Assembly (NCBI GenBank): GCA_947500775.1
Contig: CANMTD010000002.1
Location: 310,001 to 374,000 of the forward strand
Direction: 5' to 3'
From: an uncultured Paracoccaceae bacterium
GTDB taxonomy: Bacteria > Pseudomonadota > Alphaproteobacteria > Rhodobacterales > Rhodobacteraceae
DNA: 64,000 nucleotides
This document shows positions 57,401-64,000 of this stretch, one piece after another; positions within the stretch are counted from its first letter, which is position 1; each line of letters begins with the position of its first letter. Below the pieces are notes generated by a model, which did not search any database, was not told the DNA's origin, and worked only from the letters and a program-made list of their open reading frames with translations. The position numbers were made by a program, and so were the translations under genes.

Positions 57401-58227
57401 CCGGCAATCAGGCGCTGGCTGCCGCCATTGCCCGTTTGCGCGCGGGCGGCATTGCCGATCCGGCGCGCGATGCCCGGCGGTTGCTGGCCCATGTGATCGG
57501 GATTGACGCGGGGCGTTTGACGCTTGTCTTGTCCGATCCTCTGACCCCCGACGCGCAGAACGATTTCGAACGGGCGCTGGCCCGGCGGCTGGACCGGCAA
57601 CCGGTCGCCCAGATCACCGGCACGCGTGCCTTCTTTGGCCGCGATTTCCACGTCACCCCGGATGTTCTGGACCCGCGCCCCGATACCGAGACCCTGATCG
57701 ACTGCGCCCTGAAAGTGCCGTTTGACACCGTGCTGGATCTCGGCACCGGGACGGGCTGCATCCTGTTCAGCCTGCTGGCCGAACGCCCCGGCGCGCGGGG
57801 CTCCGGGGTCGATGTCTCTGCCGCTGCGCTGGACGTGGCCCGGGTCAACCGCGACCGGCTGGGCCTTGATCAGGCGGAACTGGTGCAGGGCGCGTGGTTC
57901 GCGCCCGTCACCGGCCGCTTCGATCTGATCGTGTCCAACCCGCCCTATATCGCCGCCGATGAAATGCCGGGTCTGGCGCCCGAGGTGCGCGATTGGGAAC
58001 CGCATATCGCGCTGACCGACGGCGGCGACGGGCTGGACGCCTACCGGGCGATATCAGCCGGGGCAGTGGCGCATCTGGCGCCGGGCGGGCACCTGATGGT
58101 GGAAATCGGCCCCACGCAGGCCCGCGCGGTTTCTGACCTGTTTCAGAAGGCCGGGCTTGTAAACATCGCCACCCATCCCGACATTGATGGCAGAGACCGT
58201 GTTGTCGTTGCACAACGCAGGCCATAA
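57397..58227 (+). CDS. prmC: Peptide chain release factor N5-glutamine methyltransferase
   Basis: A 276-residue SAM-dependent methyltransferase: DLGTGTGCI (SAM) and the catalytic NPPY. An N-terminal helical domain recognises the release factor. The GTG start overlaps the prfA stop (GTGA). Confidence 0.96.
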   Translation: MTGNQALAAAIARLRAGGIADPARDARRLLAHVIGIDAGRLTLVLSDPLTPDAQNDFERALARRLDRQPVAQITGTRAFFGRDFHVTPDVLDPRPDTETLIDCALKVPFDTVLDLGTGTGCILFSLLAERPGARGSGVDVSAAALDVARVNRDRLGLDQAELVQGAWFAPVTGRFDLIVSNPPYIAADEMPGLAPEVRDWEPHIALTDGGDGLDAYRAISAGAVAHLAPGGHLMVEIGPTQARAVSDLFQKAGLVNIATHPDIDGRDRVVVAQRRP

Positions 58228-58463
58228 AATCTTCATGATTTGGTGGTCAACTCTCCGCCATGCGGGTGGAATTCACCGATGGCCTGCATTTTTCGCTTGT
58301 CTTAACGTCGGTGGCATGGTTATTCGGACAAGTGATCGGCGGGATGCATTATGCGGCCCCCCTCACACGTAAGCCAGACAATCGCCCAGACCCGGTGTAA
58401 CCCCATGCAAGAGGCGTGGAACGGGTCACAAGAAGCCAAGATAAGGCTGGATACCAGAAAAAC

Positions 58464-59030
58464 ATGAGATCATCTAAGTCACGTTCGCGGTCGAAATCTA
58501 ACCGCACACGCTCCGTCGGCAATATCGTCAATCGCGTTTTTGACAGTTCAGGACCCGAGGGTAAGGTGCGCGGTACCCCGCAGCAAATCATTGAAAAATA
58601 CAGTCAACTTGCCCGCGACGGGCATTTGTCGAATGACCGTGTGGCAGCTGAAAACTTTCAGCAGCACGCGGAACATTACACCCGGATGCTCAGCGAAGCA
58701 CAGCGCGAACAAGACGCGCGCCGCGAACAGCAGGAACAGCAAAATCGCGAACGGCAACAACAGCCGCGCGAACAGCACGCAGACAACCGGCCTCAGCCGA
58801 CCGAACAGCCCGCTGTCCGGCAGGAAGAGCAGACCCCCGAGGCTCCGGCCCGCGCGGCAAACGATGTGATGGACATGTCCGATACATCCGAAGATTCAGG
58901 TCTGGTGGAAACACCCGAAGAAAAACCTGCGCCCAAACGCCGCGCTCCGCGCAAACCCAGACCGCCACGGGAAGCCAAGGCCGAAGACGCGCCCGAGGTT
59001 TCCGTGCCCGAGGCCCCGGCCGCGGAATAA
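58464..59030 (+). CDS. DUF4167 protein
   Basis: A 188-residue protein starting MRSSKSRSRSKSNRTRS. The N-terminal 75 residues are the conserved DUF4167 domain (VFDSSGPEGKVRGTPQQIIEKYSQLARDG). The rest is a disordered Gln/Glu/Arg- and Pro/Ala-rich tail. The basic, Arg/Ser-rich start suggests nucleic-acid binding. The start at 58464 matches other family members. Function is unknown; position downstream of prmC is common in this group. Confidence 0.85.
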   Translation: MRSSKSRSRSKSNRTRSVGNIVNRVFDSSGPEGKVRGTPQQIIEKYSQLARDGHLSNDRVAAENFQQHAEHYTRMLSEAQREQDARREQQEQQNRERQQQPREQHADNRPQPTEQPAVRQEEQTPEAPARAANDVMDMSDTSEDSGLVETPEEKPAPKRRAPRKPRPPREAKAEDAPEVSVPEAPAAE

Positions 59031-59049
59031 CGGTTACCGATCGACAAAT

Positions 59050-59073
59050 GGGCAGCCACGGGCTGCCCTTTTT
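59050..59073 (+). terminator. Rho-independent terminator after the DUF4167 gene
   Basis: GGGCAGCC pairs with GGCTGCCC (8 bp, 3-base loop), followed by TTTTT. It sits four bases before the end of the convergent ksgA. Confidence 0.88.
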
Positions 59074-59077
59074 CGTG

Positions 59078-59917
59078 TCAGGGTTTGACGATCCGCGCCA
59101 GGGCGCAGAACCCTTCCAGCGGCACCTGTTCGGCCCGCAGGGTGGGGTCCAGCCCCGCCGCGCGCAGCTTGTCCTCGATATCAGGGGCGGCGCCCTTCAG
59201 GCTGGCGCGCAGCATTTTGCGGCGCTGGTTGAACGCGGCCGCCACCAGACGGCTCAGCGTGGCCGCATCCGCCGGAAACGCCGGTGCGTCGCGCCGGGTC
59301 AGATGCACCACGGCGGAATGGATTTTGGGCGGCGGGGTAAAGGCCTCGGGCGGCAGGGTCATCACGATCCTGGCCTCGGCCCGCCATTGGGCCAGAATGG
59401 CCAGCCGACCATAGGCTTTGGACCCCGGTGTCGCCACGATCCGCTCGGCCACCTCTTTTTGAAACATCAGCGTCAGGCTATCCCAGAACGGCGGCCAGAC
59501 CTCGGGCGTCAGCCAGCGCACCAGCAATTCGGTGCCGACATTATAGGGCAGATTGGCCACCACCCGGATCGGCGGCGTCAGATATTGGGTGGCATCCACC
59601 TGCAACGCATCGGCGTTCAGAACCTGCAACCGACCCGGATAGGCCTCCGCGATTTCGGCAAGTGCTGGCAGGCAACGCGCGTCCTTTTCAATCGCCAGCA
59701 CCCGCCGCGCCCCTTCGGCCAGCAGGCCACGGGTCAGCCCGCCGGGGCCGGGGCCAATCTCCAACACGTCGCAGCCGCTCAGATCGCCGGCCTGTCGCGC
59801 GATTTTGGCGGTCAGGTTCAGATCCAGCAGGAAATTCTGCCCCAGCGCCTTTTTGGCCGACAGCTCATGGGTCGCGATCACCTCGCGCAGGGGGGGAAGG
59901 TTGTCAATCGTGGCCAT
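59078..59917 (-). CDS. rsmA: 16S rRNA (adenine1518/1519-N6)-dimethyltransferase
   Basis: A 279-residue RsmA/KsgA: SAM motif [10 protein letters not shown] and catalytic NLPYNVGT. It dimethylates two adenines near the 16S 3' end. The start at 59917 has AAGG seven bases upstream; an ATG 15 bases further up is an alternative. Last gene of the lptD-surA-pdxA-ksgA cluster. Confidence 0.96.
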   Translation of the reverse strand: MATIDNLPPLREVIATHELSAKKALGQNFLLDLNLTAKIARQAGDLSGCDVLEIGPGPGGLTRGLLAEGARRVLAIEKDARCLPALAEIAEAYPGRLQVLNADALQVDATQYLTPPIRVVANLPYNVGTELLVRWLTPEVWPPFWDSLTLMFQKEVAERIVATPGSKAYGRLAILAQWRAEARIVMTLPPEAFTPPPKIHSAVVHLTRRDAPAFPADAATLSRLVAAAFNQRRKMLRASLKGAAPDIEDKLRAAGLDPTLRAEQVPLEGFCALARIVKP

Positions 59918-60007
59918 CGCAGGCCTTTTCATCTTGGCGCAAATACCTCGGGGGAGTCGCCCCGCGCAGGGGCGACGGGGGCAGCGCCCCCCTGGTCCCG
60001 CGCGCGA

Positions 60008-60988
60008 TCACGACGCGCTCCGGTGCCGCGCGGTCATCCGGTCGGCCATGCGCAGGGCGGCAATCAGGCTGGTGGCCTCGGCCGCGCCACTGCCCGCGAT
60101 GTCAAAGGCGGTGCCGTGATCGGGCGAGGTGCGCACAAAAGGCAGGCCCAGTGTCACATTCACACCGCCCGAGAAATCCAGCGTCTTGATCGGGATCAGC
60201 GCCTGATCGTGATACATCGCCACCGCCACATCATAGTGGCGGCGGGCGGCGGCATGAAACATCGTGTCGGCGGGCAGGGGGCCGATCAGGTCCAGCCCCT
60301 CGGCGCGCAGGGCCTCAAGCGCGGGGATGATCATCGAGATTTCCTCGGTCCCCATCGCGCCGCCTTCGCCCGCATGGGGGTTCAGCCCGGCCACGGCAAT
60401 CCGCGGGGCCGCGATTCCGAAATCGCGTTGCAGGGCGGCATGGGTGATCCGGATGGTGTCCGTCAGGGCCTTGGGCGTCAGGGCCTGCGGCACTTCGGAT
60501 AGCGGAATATGGATGGTGACCGGCACCACCTTCAGCGCATCGCAGGCCAGCATCATCACCACGCGGTCGACACCCGCCAAAGCGGCCAGATATTCGGTAT
60601 GGCCGGGATAGGCGAAATCCGCGCCGTCCTTCAGCGCTTTCTTGTTGATCGGATTGGTGCAGACGGCGCTGGCCGCACCCGATTGCACCAGCGAAACCGC
60701 CAATGCGATGCCCTCGATCACCGCTGCCGCATTGGCCGGATCGGGTGTGCCGGGCGTTGCGGGGGCCGGATAGGGCTGGCGCAGTACGGGCAGGGCAGAG
60801 GCGCTGATCCCTGCCGCCTGCGCCGGGTCGGTGATTTCGGCAATCGGCGTCCCCGGCGGCAGATGCCCCGGATCGCCGATCCAGAAAAACGGCAGTTCCG
60901 CGCGCAGGGTTTCCCATGCTTTTACGGTGATCTCGGGACCGATGCCCGCAGGCTCGCCCGCAGTCAAGGCGATGGGCGCATGGGTCAT
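60008..60988 (-). CDS. pdxA: 4-hydroxythreonine-4-phosphate dehydrogenase
   Basis: A 326-residue protein with GEPAGIGPEI, TNPINKKAL, and metal-binding histidines in GHTEYLA, YHDQALIP and SPDHGTAFDIAG. It works in pyridoxal phosphate synthesis. The ATG at 60988 overlaps the surA stop by four bases. Confidence 0.95.
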   Translation of the reverse strand: MTHAPIALTAGEPAGIGPEITVKAWETLRAELPFFWIGDPGHLPPGTPIAEITDPAQAAGISASALPVLRQPYPAPATPGTPDPANAAAVIEGIALAVSLVQSGAASAVCTNPINKKALKDGADFAYPGHTEYLAALAGVDRVVMMLACDALKVVPVTIHIPLSEVPQALTPKALTDTIRITHAALQRDFGIAAPRIAVAGLNPHAGEGGAMGTEEISMIIPALEALRAEGLDLIGPLPADTMFHAAARRHYDVAVAMYHDQALIPIKTLDFSGGVNVTLGLPFVRTSPDHGTAFDIAGSGAAEATSLIAALRMADRMTARHRSAS

Positions 60989-62184
60989 TTCTGCTGGATG
61001 ATCGCGTCGGACCGCAGCTCGGCCAGATAGCCATCGGCGTAAGAGGCCAGCCGCTGGTTCCGAAGCCGGTTGCGCACCGTGTCGCGGTCCACGTCTTCGC
61101 CCAGATCGGGGGTGCGTCCGCACAGCATCAGGACCACGGTTGCCGCGCCACGATTCAGGATGCTGGTTTCACCTTCGTCCAGTTTTGCCAGCTCCAGCGC
61201 GATATCCTGCGGCAGCTCGGCCACCGGTTTGGTATCGCGCAGCAAACGATCTTCGGGCAGGCCTTTGGCCACACCGTAAAGATCATCGCAGGCATCGATC
61301 CACTGCACCACCTTCTGGGCCTCGGCGGATGCCCCGGCGGGCAACAGGAATTGCGCGTATTCAACGGCCAGCGTGTCGGGCGTGTTTGCGTCCAGCTCTT
61401 CAATGGCCCGCAGTTGGAACAGCGCGATGGCATTGGGGATGGGAACCGGTTCGGTCACTTCGCCGGGGCCAAGCGACAGCACCAAGGACGACAGTTGCGG
61501 CGGCAGGTTCGACAGCTCCAGCCAGTCAATGCGCCCGCCCCGTCCGCGCGACCCCGATACCGAATAGCGCCGGGCCGCGGCGGCGAAGGCCGCGGGGGTC
61601 GTGATTTCACGGCTCAGCCGTTCGGCCAGGGCCTCGGATTGCGCCTTGAAGGCCGGGGTATCGGCCCGCAGGATGATTTCCGACAACAGGACCCGCGCGC
61701 CGCCGCGTTGCGAAGACAGGGCAAGGGCGCGGTCAATCTCGGCCTCGGTGATCTGGGACCGGGGGCCGAACCGGGCGCGGATCACCTCGCGCCAGACCAC
61801 GCCGGCCTCGACGAAATCATAGAAGGTGTCGCGTTCGATACCGCCCTCTGCGATGGCCTTTACAAATTCATCGACCGACAAATCCGCCCGCGATGCAAAT
61901 TCTGCCATTCCCTCCAGCACAAGCTCTTCGGGGGCGCTGATGCCCATCAGCTTTCCCGCGTCCAGACGCAGGCGGTCCTCGATCAGGGCCTCAACGGCGC
62001 CCTCTTCGATATTGCCGGGGGTGTTCAACAGCCGCAAAAACCGCATCCGCTGATCAACTTCGTAATTTGTAATCGCGCTGCCGCTTACGATCAGGCGCGG
62101 CGAAAAGGGGCCGCCGTCTTGTGCGGCCAGCGGATGGGCCAAAGAGATAAGCGATACAAGGAGGGCACCAAATAGGCGGGTCAT
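60985..62184 (-). CDS. surA: Periplasmic chaperone/peptidyl-prolyl isomerase SurA
   Basis: A 399-residue exported protein with a signal peptide (MTRLFGALLVSLISLAHPLAAQ), a SurA N-terminal domain (about 35-150) and a parvulin-like domain (about 165-270). It helps outer-membrane proteins fold, including LptD. The ATG at 62184 is preferred; a TTG at 62211 overlapping the lptD stop is possible. Confidence 0.9.
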   Translation of the reverse strand: MTRLFGALLVSLISLAHPLAAQDGGPFSPRLIVSGSAITNYEVDQRMRFLRLLNTPGNIEEGAVEALIEDRLRLDAGKLMGISAPEELVLEGMAEFASRADLSVDEFVKAIAEGGIERDTFYDFVEAGVVWREVIRARFGPRSQITEAEIDRALALSSQRGGARVLLSEIILRADTPAFKAQSEALAERLSREITTPAAFAAAARRYSVSGSRGRGGRIDWLELSNLPPQLSSLVLSLGPGEVTEPVPIPNAIALFQLRAIEELDANTPDTLAVEYAQFLLPAGASAEAQKVVQWIDACDDLYGVAKGLPEDRLLRDTKPVAELPQDIALELAKLDEGETSILNRGAATVVLMLCGRTPDLGEDVDRDTVRNRLRNQRLASYADGYLAELRSDAIIQQK

Positions 62185-62207
62185 GCGCACTGTCCGTTCT
62201 GCTCTGT

Positions 62208-64000
62208 TCAATACCGGGCACAGCTGCGGCGGAAGGTTGTTCCATCACTGCCAGAGCCGAACCCGTTCAGGGATACCGATAGACCGAAGTCCGTTCTTGG
62301 GCTCACATTAGTCGAGGATGTAAACCGACGCGAGAGGGAAACATCGACCAGGATACATTCGTTCGCATACTGAAGCCCCAGCCCGGCCCGCTGGGCCCGG
62401 TCGCCGATAAAGTCATATCGCCAGTTTGATTTGGCTTTCCAGTTCGGTCTGAATTTATACGACCCGGCAAAGGTCCATTCCGAGCTGTCCCTTGGCCGGT
62501 CTTCCCGGATGTTGGCCTCTTGCCAGATATAGGTGGACGACAGATCGAACGTGTCGTTGAACCAGCTTAGGCGCAATTCATCGCGGGTAAAGCCAAGCCC
62601 ATCGTCAAAAATGGCCCGGTTTGTCAGTTCCAGATTTCCGGCCGTGCGCAGTTGCACCATCGCCAGCCAGTCGGAACTGGTGCCTTCCAGCCCCGATCCG
62701 GTGGGGAACTGGTTCAGGTTTTCGGCATAGAAAACCCGGCCGACCGTCGTGCCCAACGACCATCCCGCCGGATCGTACCGGGTCCAGCCAAGGCCAAGGT
62801 TTCCGCGCAGCCCGCGTTCAAAGGCATCCCTGCCGGGGAACCTGTTCAGCGCATACAGATTGCCTTCGTCCAACTCGGTGGACAGGCTGTCTTCGTTCGG
62901 GACGTTTTCGCTTTCGGTCGGGCTCCAGGCCAGTTGGGCCACGGGTTCCAGAACATGGGTGACCCCGGTGCCGGTGGTCTTGCTGAACGGCCAGCGCAGT
63001 TCGACCGCTGCAAACGGGGTCGCGCGCGTGATCGAATTGGCGAATGTGCTGTCGTCGGAAATCGCATAGTAATCCAGATTAAGCTCGGTCTGCGCGGTCA
63101 GCTGCATCCCGGCGCGGGTGGTCCAGCCGCGTTGCCATGCGGCCTGTCCTGACAGGCGCGACACATCCCGGCCGATCACATCGCCATCGGAAGTGCGGGC
63201 ATAGCCAAGCGCCTGAAGCTGCAGATCGACAACGCCCCCCACCGCCGCGGGGTAGAGCCGCCGGTGATAGGTCGATTGTGCGATCGAGGTGGGCAGTGTC
63301 CGGTTGTTTTCCGAGGTGCGCAGCGACCGCAGGTGGATCAGCTCGGCAATGATGAATTCGTCGCGGCGGGTCCGCGAAATATCGACGGAACTGGAAAGCC
63401 GGTCCTTGTTCGAATAGTCATAGTCGCGCAGATAGGACCGGTCCGACACGGATTCCAGATTGAATGACAGGATATAGTCCCGTGGCAGATCGAACGTCCC
63501 CTTGCCAAACAGATAACTGCGGGTCTCGCCCGGGCGCAGGTCATCGCGCGACACCGCGCCGTTGAATTCGATCTCGCCGGTCCGAAAGGCCTGACGATAG
63601 CGAAATTCCAGCGTTCTGGTGCGGTCGGTCGAAAAATAGGGGGTCAGCGTCACATCGGCATGATCGCCCAGGGTGATGAAATACGGCACTTTCAACCCGG
63701 TCCCCAGTTCGTTGCTGAACTTCAGCGACGGGGTCAGAAACCCGGTGGCGCGTTTCAGCGTGGGGTCGGGCAGGCGCAGTCGCGGCAGATAGAAAACCGG
63801 CACGCCCAGAACCTCGAACCGTGTGTGGTCGAAATAGATCTGGCGTTCCTGCTGGTCGTGCACGATCCGGCGGGCGCGCAACTGCCACAGCGGCACAGGG
63901 TTGTTGGCGCAGACCTGACACGACGAGGCCACGGTTTTTTCCAGCACCGAATAGCGGCCGCCGACGCGGTGCAATTCGGCCGCGGCCAGTTGCAATTGCT
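62208..64000 (-). CDS. lptD: LPS-assembly protein LptD, C-terminal part
   Basis: An incomplete gene whose 5' end lies beyond the right edge. About 597 codons are visible. They contain an OstA-like segment (DHTRFEVLGVPVFYLPRLRLPDPTLKRATGFLTP) followed by a long beta-barrel region with alternating aromatic strands. The N-terminal part has CQVC and the penultimate segment has SCARY, matching the cysteines that form disulfides in LptD. It places lipopolysaccharide in the outer membrane. Followed by surA, its chaperone. Confidence 0.95.
   Translation of the reverse strand, partial: QLQLAAAELHRVGGRYSVLEKTVASSCQVCANNPVPLWQLRARRIVHDQQERQIYFDHTRFEVLGVPVFYLPRLRLPDPTLKRATGFLTPSLKFSNELGTGLKVPYFITLGDHADVTLTPYFSTDRTRTLEFRYRQAFRTGEIEFNGAVSRDDLRPGETRSYLFGKGTFDLPRDYILSFNLESVSDRSYLRDYDYSNKDRLSSSVDISRTRRDEFIIAELIHLRSLRTSENNRTLPTSIAQSTYHRRLYPAAVGGVVDLQLQALGYARTSDGDVIGRDVSRLSGQAAWQRGWTTRAGMQLTAQTELNLDYYAISDDSTFANSITRATPFAAVELRWPFSKTTGTGVTHVLEPVAQLAWSPTESENVPNEDSLSTELDEGNLYALNRFPGRDAFERGLRGNLGLGWTRYDPAGWSLGTTVGRVFYAENLNQFPTGSGLEGTSSDWLAMVQLRTAGNLELTNRAIFDDGLGFTRDELRLSWFNDTFDLSSTYIWQEANIREDRPRDSSEWTFAGSYKFRPNWKAKSNWRYDFIGDRAQRAGLGLQYANECILVDVSLSRRFTSSTNVSPRTDFGLSVSLNGFGSGSDGTTFRRSCARY

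Overview
The window reads as chromosomal DNA of an alphaproteobacterium, most likely the Rhodobacteraceae (Roseobacter group). The evidence is the high G+C content, the long C-terminally extended ribosomal protein L21, a ChpT phosphotransferase, the olsB-olsA ornithine-lipid pair, DUF2927 and DUF4167 proteins, a DksA without the usual zinc cysteines, and the order lptD-surA-pdxA-ksgA. No taxonomic search was possible. I see no insertion sequence, integrase, phage gene, CRISPR array or rRNA.

Layout. 1-3.8 kb: the start of a MarC-type membrane protein, an ABC-F ATPase, ndk and small housekeeping or unknown genes. 3.9-7.1 kb: an arsenic operon made of an ArsR-ArsC fusion, a dedicated GAPDH and the ArsJ exporter. 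7.2-14.3 kb: a minus-strand operon for an NrtA/SsuA-type ABC importer, an OsmC protein, an acyl-CoA-dehydrogenase-like flavoprotein, a tandem rhodanese and a cyanase, with a divergent TetR gene. 14.9-18.0 kb: a formate/nitrite channel, a fused PP2C phosphatase/Ser-Thr kinase with a membrane anchor, and a second cyanase. 18.2-36.45 kb: sixteen plus-strand genes that appear to form one LacI-controlled carbohydrate operon. It starts at a promoter with two LacI-type operators and encodes a sugar ABC importer with two different binding proteins, two GMC flavoenzymes, a Gfo/Idh/MocA dehydrogenase, an SDR, a DapA-like DUF993 protein, a Dabb protein, a CoA-transferase, an enoyl-CoA hydratase, an aldehyde dehydrogenase, glycerate 2-kinase and the LacI regulator. 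36.6 kb: tRNA-Ser(CGA). 37-40.2 kb: a secreted metacaspase-like protein and two other exported proteins. 40.4-64 kb: mainly housekeeping genes (rplU-rpmA, obgE-proB-proA, chpT, olsBA, a MoxR/VWA group, dksA, an agmatinase-family gene, prfA-prmC, ksgA-pdxA-surA-lptD).

The most interesting parts are the 18-kb LacI operon, whose substrate I cannot assign and whose DUF993 protein carries a DapA-like strand pattern with a candidate Schiff-base lysine, and the cyanase/rhodanese/flavoprotein/ABC operon, which looks like a route for a nitrogen and sulfur compound that releases cyanate. Two cyanase genes in separate operons within 11 kb, one beside a kinase/phosphatase fusion, are also notable. Functions come from reading motifs by eye; no similarity search was run.
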